This document shows, in pieces, positions 1 through 8,599 of a stretch of 15,460 nt of DNA. The DNA is from Psilocybe azurescens (taxonomy: Eukaryota > Basidiomycota > Agaricomycetes > Agaricales > Agrocybaceae): positions 1 through 15,460 of the forward strand of contig JAJIRX010000440.1 in assembly GCA_023853785.1 (NCBI GenBank), written 5' to 3'. The translations under genes were made by a program, and so were the position numbers. Position 1 is the stretch's first letter. The number at the start of each line of letters is the position of its first letter. The notes under the pieces were generated by a model, which saw only the letters and a program-made list of their open reading frames with translations, made no database searches and was not told the origin of the DNA.

Positions 1-1
1 T

Positions 2-352
2 GAATCCTTCGGAGATGACGAAGCTGCTAACACGAACCCAATCAAGAACATGCCAGCCGCCCATGGCAGAGCACCGTTTGGCGCCATCAATGCGCCGAGA
101 GGAACCATCGCGCCCGTTCGAGGCGCTTTCGGTGCTTACCCCGATCCGAATGTCAACGATGAAGACATCGATGGGCTGCGAACCAAGGTGCAGAATAGTG
201 GTGGCATCACGCTCGCGGAGGCCAATATCACCCTGCTCACTGACGCGAGAAATCCTGCACCCAGCGTGGGCCGCGAGCGCGTCTACTTTATCTCGAACGG
301 CGAATTGGAGAAGCTCGTGGTCAACGTGCTGCTAGTCGTCTACATTCCTTGA
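2..352 (+). CDS. 2OG-Fe(II) oxygenase-like protein, C-terminal part (copy 1, 5' truncated by window edge)
   Basis: The reading frame is open from base 2 to the TGA at 350-352 and encodes about 116 residues. It matches, through ESFGDD, GLR.KVQ.SGG, LAEANITLLT, ARNPAP, YFISN.ELEKL and a final LLV.YIP, the C-terminal part of a second copy at 2618-3489. That second copy carries the core segments typical of large fungal 2OG-Fe(II) oxygenase (prolyl 4-hydroxylase-like) proteins, and the family assignment rests on it. By eye the last 60 residues of the two copies are about three-quarters identical. Copy 1 has a longer linker, with an HGRAPFGAINAPRG stretch, that copy 2 lacks. The catalytic core would lie upstream of base 1 and cannot be judged. 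An internal ATG at 50 is not the likely start, because homology to copy 2 extends upstream of it in the same frame. No downstream partner gene is evident. Confidence 0.6.
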   Translation, partial: ESFGDDEAANTNPIKNMPAAHGRAPFGAINAPRGTIAPVRGAFGAYPDPNVNDEDIDGLRTKVQNSGGITLAEANITLLTDARNPAPSVGRERVYFISNGELEKLVVNVLLVVYIP

Positions 353-752
353 ACAATGGCAATGCCTGACGTTTTCTGTATTTCATTTTTTCACTGCTCA
401 ATCAGTTACGCGACTCTTCTTCTGCATCTCATCTACTTCACAATGTACAAAAATCCTCCTTTATCATTCATACAAATGGCTTTCATATAATACATACAAA
501 GCATCAACCTTACCGTATTCATGCGGACAGTAAACCTAGCTGTACGGTGATCGATCGATGAAACTTCACGCAAATTACGACACATCGCTACAGCTATGCG
601 CGCAGTTGGCAGGGTTACTTTGGATGTCCGTATAGAAAGCCCTTTAAAAGGAAATAAGCTTCTTGCACTGACTCCCTGTAGACCAGTTGTGATTCTGCGT
701 GGCCAAGCAGTATCTTACTGGCGATGCATACAGCTAGAAGGTCTTTCCAGGA
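353..752. other. Non-coding spacer downstream of oxygenase copy 1
   Basis: AT-rich sequence following the stop codon, presumably 3' UTR and spacer. I see no gene, RNA or obvious repeat, apart from a trivial GATCGATCGATG stretch near 549. Confidence 0.5.
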
Positions 753-998
753 TCATGTAAAAATAATCAGAAGATGGCTCAAGATGTCTCTATTGAGCGG
801 AAAGCCCATGCGATACAAGTGTTGGCCATTTTGATTGCGACGCACCGACCACAAATAGATGTCTAAGGTTGGCCCTCCAAGGTTCTCCAGCAACCAGGCT
901 GATTCTGAAATCTGCAATTCTGAGATAGAAAACGTGTGATAGTCTGGTTTGAGGGTTTGATAGAACGAAGCCCACTGACTTTGAACGGTCACTATCAA
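753..998 (-). pseudogene. Remnant of an unidentified gene (related to the remnant at 7560-7915)
   Basis: On the minus strand an open stretch of 81 codons contains LLENLGG, IYLWSVRRNQNGQH, YRMG and LNRDILSHLL. The last part matches the minus-strand remnant near 7560-7620 at both DNA and protein level: ATGGCCAACA, GTATCG, TGGGC, CTCAATAGAGA and ATCTTGAG are shared in the same order. The shared reading supports a former coding sequence rather than chance. Its 5' part cannot be extended convincingly beyond about 1000, and no start or splice sites are clear. I do not recognise the family and assign no function. It could also be a piece of a mobile element. Confidence 0.35.
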
Positions 999-1551
999 GT
1001 TGCCGCTAGGTGGGCGCGTTCAAATTCAGTCACGCGGGGACACTTACCCTTGCTCAGCGCTCAACATCAACTCTTGCTCTTGACTCTGACCTTGGGCCTT
1101 AGGCTACCTGAGGGCGCCTGGAGTGACTCCCTTCAAGTTTGTTCCTAGGCTGTCTTCGCATTGACATAGGACATCTTTATCTTGCTCGCATTCTTTCCGA
1201 TATGAAGATACGATTCAGCTGCAGCATCCTCAATCACAGTTCCAGACACACGATTGGAACATAATTGGAGCAAGACATCAGTTTTATACTTATGGATGGT
1301 CCGTATGTCCATTTTGCTTTGCCGTAGCCCTGTAACTTGCGGTTTCAAGCAACTAGTGTGAACTTGACAGGAGACGGAATATTTTTTATCTCGGTTAGAT
1401 CACCCTGAATGGGGTGACTAACATGTAAAGATAAACATTGATTGGCCACTTGGCTTCAGTGTTTGCAATCGTTACAAGTGACCATTAAGCCTATATTCTT
1501 GCCCATCGATCTTTAGAGCCCGTTATCACCAGTGTATTCCTCGGGGCCCCT
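999..1551. other. Spacer without a supportable gene
   Basis: A 67-codon minus-strand open frame at 1145-1348 has no recognisable motif and no support from splicing or a repeated copy, so I do not call it a gene. Nothing else is visible here, unless the repeat-rich pseudogene starting near 1552 extends slightly upstream (a possible GAP-like repeat is encoded just before the ATG). Confidence 0.4.
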
Positions 1552-2562
1552 ATGCCACCTTTGAACAGCAGGAGTAGACCGAATTCTCCCAACCCTTCTC
1601 GAGGACTTGTTTCTCCTCCGAGTGGGCCTGCCGGGTTCCAGGTCGCGCCTCATCCTCCTAATCGCAATCCAGAGGACAGGGATACTATGGCGCTCCCGTT
1701 CCCTATGGTGCGCCCATCGGAAGACCGGCCAGCAGAGCCCTGTTTCCCAATCCTCATAGTGTCTCCTCCCCGACGGTGCGACGTTTCAAGTCAAGAAGAG
1801 GACGAAATCCTCCAATCCTTATGGCCAACCTATTTCTGCGATGTACGCCCCAGCACCCAGCATACCCATCGGCAGGTGCTCATCTCACGTCCCAGGCGGC
1901 CAACCGTATTACAATCCAACGATCGGCAGGTCCATCAGCAGGGGACCATCTCCCACCCTCCAGGCATGGTCCCTCGTCCTCCTAGTCACATCTCCGAGGG
2001 CCAGGGATACTACGGCATTCCCACTGCCTATGGTGCACCCATCGGCGGAGGATCGTCTCATAATCTTTTGTAACATCCCTCCAGCTGCAGGTCAAAAAGA
2101 GAGCAAAATTGACGACCTGTTACCGCCTAACCCGAGCCGATTGCATACCAGGGATGAGATGATTTGTCGAGACCAAATCTGGGCCCTGATAGCTGTCAAA
2201 GACCGCCAGATCGCGGCCACTGGATGTATTCCAGTGGATTCCACCCAACTCTCACTTTTCTTCTGAGGCCAGGTGAGATTTCTCTGTCTCTTTGTGGTCG
2301 CTTCCGCAAGTTGTTGATCAGTTGGCTCTTCGGTATCGATCTAGATCTTTAGGCTGGTATCACATACTCTCTTGACTTTCCAGTTGACACTGGGTACACT
2401 ACTTGTGAGCTTAATCCGGGTCAAACTTCAAATTATAATGTTCCCAGAGATCAAGAGGCACTGTCATACCCACGCGGCCTTCCCTGCACAACCTCCTTCG
2501 AAACCTTCATTTACCCAGTCATGGATGTGGTTCGAAATGTGTTGTTCCCCTTTGCACTGTCT
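1552..2562 (+). pseudogene. Broken Pro/Tyr/Gly-rich repeat protein gene, unidentified
   Basis: Related peptide repeats are encoded in different frames: GQGYYGAPVPYGAPIGRPAS from 1674 (frame 3), GQPISAMYAPAPSIPIGR from 1823 and GQPYYNPTIGRSISRGPS from 1898 (both frame 2), and GQGYYGIPTAYGAPIGGGSS from 1999 (frame 1). A single ancestral low-complexity protein must therefore have been broken by indels. Frame 2 runs on to a TGA at 2264-2266 through a more globular segment (KDRQIAATGCIPVDS, then LSLFF). A good donor (GTGAGA at 2273) and acceptor (TTTCCAG ending 2383) suggest an intron. They are followed by an open segment with CELNPGQ, YPRGLPC and MDVVRNVLFP that ends at a TGA near 2562. The frames on the two sides of the intron do not join, another sign of damage. 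The architecture is a disordered N-terminus plus a conserved-looking C-terminal domain; the function is unknown. Confidence 0.4.
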
Positions 2563-2617
2563 TGACAGTATCTCATATCCGTGAAGGACAGTTTAGGCAT
2601 GAACACTCCTAGCAGCC

Positions 2618-3489
2618 ATGTTTCAAAGAAATAAGAAAAGCAGGCAGGACTCAAGATTAGCAACCCTCATCATCACATTGCCCGTATGCTACCCCGGTGG
2701 TCCTGTTGTTGCCACTGATCACGAAGGAAAAAGGAGAATTTCTTGGGAAATGGCAGAAAACCTACGAAGATTAAATGGATGGCTTTCCGCTTTGAGGGCG
2801 GGTACGCTGTCGAGCCTGTGCAGAGTGGATGCATGATCACCATATCTTATGGAATTTATATTGCGTCGCACGGCCACACGAACCCTGATCTGACTGTGGA
2901 TACCCTGATGACCCCCAGTGACCGTTTCTTTGATCTGCTTTCGCCTATTAACTCCCGTGGACAAAGCATTGCTTCTCTCCTGAACCATGACTACAATATC
3001 GATCCCGCAGAGGCCGTAGCTAATACCCTACGTTCCTCTGGTTCACATTTATGCTTTGTTTAAATTCATCATACTTATGTCTTTTCTTCAGACAAATAGC
3101 TCAAAGGAGGTGATGCACTTCTGTACGACGCCTTCAAACTCCACAAATTCGCTCCTCAATTGCACTGGACAGCTGGTGGTTTCATGTGGACATTAGATTA
3201 TACCTTGGAATCCTTTGGCGACGACATCAACACTAATACAAATCCTAACAAGAGCTTGCTAGCGTCTCCTGGCAGGACTGTCCCACCTGTTGCAGGTGCA
3301 AACACCGATGGTCTGCGAATTAAGGTGCAGAAAAGTGGTGGCGTCACGCTTGCAGAGGCCAATATCACCCTTCTCACTAATGCGAGGAATCCCGCGCCAG
3401 GCGCGAGCTGCGAGCACTTTTACTTCATTTCGAACAGTGAGTTGGAGAAGCTGATTGTCAACGCTCTGCTCGTGATCTACATTCCTTGA
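2618..3489 (+). pseudogene. 2OG-Fe(II) oxygenase-like gene, degenerate copy 2 with frameshift
   Basis: Segments occur in the order expected for large fungal 2OG-Fe(II) oxygenases: LATLIITLP and CYPGG (start of the double-stranded beta-helix), IKWMAF, AVEPVQSG with MITISYGIY (equivalent to the usual EV.PV.SG.R.TLTYNLY), then LKGGDALLYDAF and the C-terminal region shared with copy 1, ending at TGA 3487-3489. The usual HxD iron ligand should precede LATLII but is not there. The distal His of the usual EHEV motif is replaced (GGYAV). A run of five A near 2727-2731 shifts the frame; one more base would join the halves. In-frame stops at 3061 and 3097 require an intron ending at 3099, with donors at 3058 (42 nt) or 3016 (84 nt) keeping phase. 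The N-terminal part of the family is absent. It is probably a pseudogene, or a pseudoenzyme if the frameshift is a read error. Confidence 0.6.
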
Positions 3490-5360
3490 CGAAGAGCAGG
3501 GCTGTCTGTCTCTTACAGACTTTCTATCCCGATTTTTCATGAGCCAATTACTTTACTATGTTCAAAAGTAATTATTTGTCTACTTATCTTTTCTTATTTT
3601 CCCTTTCATTTTTTCTCCTGCAGTTATTCTCAAAAATGCCCCTTTATTTAGCGGGAGATCGATATTCCACCATGCCTTTACGCACTACCATTTGTTTCTC
3701 AAAGAAAATTGGCATGGAGGATGCAGATATACTGGTGTACATTGCACTGGCTGGTTGCTGCTCGCAGAAGCATTCAGTGTTTTCCGTTAGAAAATCATTA
3801 CGCAGGTCGTGTCAGGGTCCTGGGACGCCGTAGTGCACGGGCATCACAAAAGGGACTACTGAATAAATTAGCTCTGGTAAATTAGAGTGGTGAATGTAAA
3901 AATTCGTGCTTGAGTTGATTTTAACCAACAAGAATTGTGAGTTGCTTAATTCTCATGCCAGAGAAAAACATAACCACGTTGACTTGCCGTTGACTGTGGA
4001 TTCGTGTCCCTGTGCGTTGAACGGGTATCTGCTAGTATTACATGATCCACTAATACACGCCGTGAAATCTAATAATAGAGTTTACGTCCTAATACGTCCC
4101 AATTTGCCATTCGGGCTACGAGGCCGGAAGGACATATATGGGAAGCTCTATATAAAGCTTAATAACATTTTCTCACCCCGCCCAAAGAACATTTCATGAC
4201 TGGCAGGGTGATCTGATTGAGGAATTGATTGGTTGGTGACCCTCACACAACGGATGTTGTTGGAAACATAAAGCATCACACCAGGAGAGTTGAGCGAGGC
4301 ATTTGAACTCAGCTGAGAAACAACGGCCGGAAATTATACATTTTACAAGTCCGAGTGCCAGAAACTTGTTGAAGTCTCTACAATTCAGTAATCGCAACTT
4401 CAAGATTCAAGATCAATTCTAAGTAGAATGCGAAAGTGCGAAGAACAAAGTGACGATAGTGAGGACAAATTTTTTCTGAAAGTGCTCTGGAAGACATAAT
4501 CTAATTTTGATCAGTCGATTGTGCTGGATGTATTTAGAAACGAATTCACAAGGATGGTACTCGAGCCGTGACTCAAATCAACAGTGTTTGTACCCTTTCA
4601 ACCTTCTATTGTCATCAGAATCTATTTATTTCTAGAGTTATGATTAAAGAATACTCCTACCTAATCGGAAGAAGGCGTGGTCCTAGTAAGCAGGGTTGTC
4701 AATTGATTCTGTGAACTACTTACTAACTATATTTTTATCTGTGGTTTGGTGACGAGAAAAGGTTTACCGATACTCTCGTGAACGTTATTTGTAAAGAATG
4801 ACAAGACAATACAATGGTATTGTTCTGCATGGGTCAATGTCAATGGATTACAGGCTATTGCCTGACTGCTACGGGCGCCTAAGCACTGATAAGATGTAAC
4901 ATGACCTCGGCGAAAGCCTGCTCTCTTGTGTGAGCCCTTGGCATATGAGGGCCTATATTCGCGATTCCCTGTATTTCAGTAGGTTTTCAAGGCTGCGGAA
5001 TGATGGTGGGTTTGCGGCAATATTCAAAGGCGTCAACACCCGCGGTGTTCTGACAGGGAGGTGTATGGAATTCTGTCTATATGGGTCTTTGATCCGGGAA
5101 TGTACCACGTTATTTGCTTAGGAAAAACTTTGAAGCGTCAAAAGCAGCCTTGAAGGTTATTTATTTCACTTGGTCTCCCCGATTGGTTCAGTCAACCAAA
5201 GGAATCTTCATAATTTCTGGAGGAAGTCTTGAATTTCACTGCACTCAGTAATGTATACTTCATGTGTCCCGAGTCCCTGCAAATTTTTGGGCTGTGTATC
5301 ATATCGAAGCGACCTATTTATAATCTGTATACAAAGTTATCATAATCTCTCAGAACACTG
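3490..5360. other. Long spacer with no supportable gene
   Basis: About 1.9 kb of AT-rich sequence. The open frames present (for example 3558-3833 and 3906-4199 on plus, 4194-4403 on minus) have no recognisable motif, no convincing splice structure and no second copy in the window. A TATA-like CTATATAAAG occurs near 4147, but no gene follows it. The right end should hold the promoter of the GH16 gene. Confidence 0.5.
5315..5324 (+). promoter_or_regulatory. TATA-like element upstream of GH16 gene
   Basis: TATTTATAAT lies 37 bp before the ATG at 5361 and 110 bp before the alternative ATG at 5434. Transcription starting about 30 bp downstream would leave a very short leader for the first ATG and a more usual leader for the second. 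This is position and sequence only; no direct evidence. Confidence 0.3.
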
Positions 5361-6873
5361 ATGGACCCTTATATTCTCCATGTAGGGCTAGTTCTGGCAC
5401 TCACTCTTTCTTCCACAAGTTATACACTCAGAAATGTTGCGCGTTGTAGCGGTCGCCATTCTTTTGAATTGGCCTTGTCTCAACAACTAAACCTTGTCAG
5501 GAACTACAGTGGAAGTACTTTGTACGGCTTTGCTCATGACTCACACGAATGGTATGCAAGCTCATTCATTGCCCTGCCAGCTTCGATCTATGGAACTATA
5601 AGACTGGCGACGACGCGCATGATTTCTACGGAAACGCAGGGAACATGGGTCCGTAACTTCAAGCATCCCCGTTTACCAAGTTTTCACCATTTCTTTACTC
5701 TCAGGCAATGTGGTCTGGGTCGACCAGGCCACTGCTCAAGCCTCAAAATCTCACGTCGGTCAATGTAGTCGGAAATGTTGTCATGAAAGTGGACGACTTC
5801 ACCAGCGCAACCCCGGCGGCTCGTATGGGAGAAACTCAGTACAACTGCTTAGCAAGGATCAGATTATAGCGGGAAACCTCGTCATTCTGGACGCTGTCCA
5901 CATTCCCTTTGGAGTGCGTCAACTCGGTGTATTGCTACTGTTACGTGCGACGTTATTGACATTGCTAGTGTTCCGTGTGGCCCGCCTTCTGGATGACCGG
6001 CGGTGCTAGCTGGCCTGCCACCGGTGAGATCGATATCGTCGAGAACGTGAATCTAGCCACCAAGAATCAATACTCGCTCCACACCCTTGATGGATGCTCG
6101 CACCCTCAAACCATCTCGTCTTCGGAGACCGGTAGCCTGATCACCCCCGACTGTTTCGTCAACGCCACTAACCAGGCAAAAAACCAAGGATGTGTCATCG
6201 CCGACAGCACCCTGTCCTTCGGCTCTGGGTTCGCCAATGCTGGTGGTGGTGTCTTTGCTATGTTGTGGAACGACGACGGCATCAAAATATGGTTCTTCTC
6301 TCGCAGTGGGCCGATCCCAGCAGACATCACAGGCACCAACCCCAACCCCTCCAGCTGGCCCAACCCCGTTGCGTTCTATCCCAGTTCAACGTGCGACACG
6401 TCCAAATTCTTCGGTCCCCAAACCATGATTCTCGTTGAGTTGAAAGTTTCATGTATACTGTCGTGATGTTGACAATCCTTTTTTATTTTTGTTTCTTCGT
6501 CTCAGGAAACCAATGTGTGTGGTGACTTCGCCGTCAACGTTTTTGCCGACACTTGCCCTAATCAAGGCCAATGTGTTGACCTCATCACGGACCCTTCACA
6601 CTACCACGACGCGTACTGGGAGATCAAGTCCCTCACCGTATTTTCCAAGTAAGTTGAAAACGAATGCTTTCCTGACTGTTGTGTAATGCTGAAGCTGTTT
6701 CCGCATCACAGCTCAACCAGCACGCCAGGCTCCAGCTCCAGCAGTGGCCTGGGAACATCGACGGGGGTTCGGGTGCGTCTCAACCCACAGGTGCTGCTCT
6801 CTCACACACACTTGGCCTCATCGGTGTAATCGCTAGTGTTCTGGTCCCTTTAGCGGCTTGGGTTCTTTTGTAA
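5361..6873 (+). CDS. GH16 glycoside hydrolase, putative endo-1,3(4)-beta-glucanase with GPI-type tail (six exons)
   Basis: Predicted secreted beta-glucan hydrolase or transglycosylase. Exons: 5361-5521, 5581-5648, 5705-5913, 5969-6433, 6506-6648, 6712-6873, all with GT-AG introns of 55-72 nt. Splicing gives the family opening YSGSTFFDLW, then [53 protein letters not shown], and the catalytic [10 protein letters not shown] at 6023-6052 (ExDxxE: nucleophile Glu 6026-6028, Asp 6032-6034, acid/base Glu 6041-6043). [16 protein letters not shown] and IKIWFF follow. The last exon is Ser-rich and ends in a hydrophobic stretch typical of a GPI signal ([20 protein letters not shown]). The N-terminus is a plausible signal peptide. 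Three one-base breaks (A-run near 5748, C-run near 5811-5814, G-run near 6763-6767) must be allowed for; net length is then 402 codons. Between the first two breaks the raw frame stays open but reads garbled sequence. Family is secure; exact substrate is not. Confidence 0.85.
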
Positions 6874-7559
6874 GCGTTCAAGGAGGTGCTTGCAAGGGGC
6901 AATGTATTCAGCAAGGGAGATCAGATCGTGGGAGTGCACTCACTTCGAGATTAGGGCATTGATTGAGCAGATTCTGAATTCTGAATACACCGTGCTCTGG
7001 TTCTTTTAATACGAATAATGATCATTATTCTCGTCGTGACTGGAGACCCCTATGAGCAAGCTCACGACGACAAGATTCTTTAGAGTCAATAGCTTTGAGA
7101 TATCGACTTTCGTAAGAAATTACACGATTAAATTTGATAGTCATATAGTGCTGTTGAAAACTGGAACGAACTGTTTGAATGAACCAATTTCATGAGTGGC
7201 TGTCTGAAATTTCAGCGAGGTACGATCGCGCAGCACTGACCATTTGTCGTCTGTGTACGTGGTTTCCCCACCGCGGTTTTCCTTGGTTTATCACTGGTAG
7301 GCAATGATCCCATTTAAAGCTTTCAAGGTTCAAGCATATTGAAAATGGCGTATCAGCTTCAATTGGTCTTCTATTCCTTGGACCCGGACTTCGTTGGATC
7401 TCGAGACTGGGCACATGAAAGCGTATGCAGGGTTGGGTACGTGCTCCCATCTGGCATTTAATCCTGTAAGCCTGTTGTGGTACCGCGAGACCTAACAGCG
7501 CCTTGTTTGTGAGGCATATGGCAAGAAGTCCTGAGACGACGACACAGAAGTAAGAAGAT
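6874..7559. other. Spacer downstream of GH16
   Basis: AT-rich 3' flank with direct CTGAATT repeats near 6974-6986 and the 18-bp palindrome listed separately. The minus-strand open frame at 7190-7450 shows no family motif. No gene is supported. Confidence 0.45.
7013..7030. repeat. Perfect 18-bp palindrome
   Basis: GAATAATGATCATTATTC reads the same on both strands. With a small bulge the symmetry extends outward into ACGA on the left and TCGT on the right. It lies about 140 bp after the GH16 stop codon. It could be a binding site for a dimeric regulator, a 3'-end structure or chance in AT-rich DNA. Confidence 0.5.
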
Positions 7560-7915
7560 AGCTCAAGATATCTCTATTGAGTGTCATGCCCAAGCCGATA
7601 CGAATGTTGGCCATGAGGTTCCTACCGAGCAGTACTTTCCACATTTTGACTGTCATGATGATGGTGGTTGCGTTGTTGACCCATTCGGCACTGTCACGCT
7701 GGTCGGGGTGACGGACGACGAAATTGGGTACTTGCTCAAAGTACTCACGACCCGCATCCCGACTCTTCCATGGTCGTCTTGAACGAGTTAACATCCAGTG
7801 CGTCATCGAGAACCATCCATCTACAGTCCAATATATGTATGCCCCCAAACTCATAACTGTCAATCGCGGAACTCCACCAATCGCAATTCACTACAATCCG
7901 AAGTGATCGCGGTCG
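7560..7915 (-). pseudogene. Remnant of an unidentified gene (related to the remnant at 753-998)
   Basis: On the minus strand, protein-like stretches occur in successive frames: CDWWSSAIDSYEFGGIHILD and RWMVLDDALDVNSFKTTMEE (about 7900-7770), then REYFEQVPNFVVRHPDQRDS and NNATTIIMTVKMWKVLLGRN (about 7750-7620), then HGQHSYRLG and MTLNRDILSYLL (about 7610-7565). A TTGTAG just upstream of the first stretch could be an intron acceptor. The change of frame between stretches implies small indels, one possibly at the CC near 7620. The terminal part matches the remnant at 753-998 in DNA and protein. I do not recognise the family; the conserved NGQH/HGQH, YR.G and LNRDILS signature could be used to identify it. 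No start or stop can be fixed. Confidence 0.4.
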
Positions 7916-8599
7916 AACAAAGCCCTATGGAATGTTTTGAATTTTGAATTGATGGACAGATTGTAGGATGCAGCAACTTATGCTGTCTGTACGGGAGAGA
8001 CATGAATCAGAAAAGGCTTCAACTGTCGTTCAACTCAAGTTGGTTTGTGAAGATTGAACCTTGGCAATCTTAGTCAGCGCTTGACCCGCCTTCGGTTCAA
8101 ATTTTCAGGCATATCCTTTATCCTCCAAAGGAGCTTACAGCAGCCACTCCAAAGTTTTCTGGTGAGCCTTCTTTAAATATGCGTTGAAGTATTTTGTAGT
8201 TCGCTTATTGTTGAAATACTCAAGTGCACTCCTTCTGTGATCACAATGATTCGCCATTGTTCTGATAATACTTGCAAAGAGTCCAGGGAAGAGTTTTGAG
8301 ATACAAGAAGCTTGAATGTCTGCTAGCCCATCCTCAGCCAGACGGAACCGGCACGATCCCGGACCCGAATTGTGAAGCCACTCTTCACGTGGGCCATCAG
8401 TGGTTATTTTTACAGAATTTCATACATATGGCCACTTCAAGCAACACCTCGAAGCTGTCTTCCATTCTCCTTCTTTTGCGGCGTGCTGCCCATATGACCT
8501 GATTACGACCACACGCTAGTTTGTCGTTAATAACCTGTGGATACTCTTTCTCTCACACCTTATCCACGAAACTCGATATTCAACTCTAGCACGCCCATC
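7916..8599. other. Spacer upstream of the transporter
   Basis: No supportable gene. It contains the presumed promoter of the transporter, but no clear TATA box close to the ATG at 8600. An open frame begins upstream of that ATG at a GTG, which is not a credible start in a fungus. Confidence 0.45.

Noticed and set aside
1145..1348. 67-codon minus-strand open frame
   Set aside because: No motif, no second copy and no splice context; such lengths arise by chance.
3103..3115. Perfect Shine-Dalgarno-like AAAGGAGGTGATG
   Set aside because: It encodes the conserved KGGDA segment of the oxygenase copy in a eukaryotic gene; the resemblance is chance.
3906..4199. 97-codon plus-strand open frame
   Set aside because: AT-rich composition without a recognisable domain or supporting signals.
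4194..4403. 69-codon minus-strand open frame
   Set aside because: No domain and overlapped by equally unsupported frames.
7190..7450. 86-codon minus-strand open frame
   Set aside because: No family motif, and no similarity to the remnants at 753-998 or 7560-7915.
8060..8115. tRNA-like GGTTCAA in a GC-richer stretch
   Set aside because: No matching acceptor or anticodon stem could be folded around it.
8537..8599. N-terminal extension of the transporter starting at a GTG
   Set aside because: GTG is not a normal start codon in fungal nuclear genes; the first in-frame ATG is at 8600.
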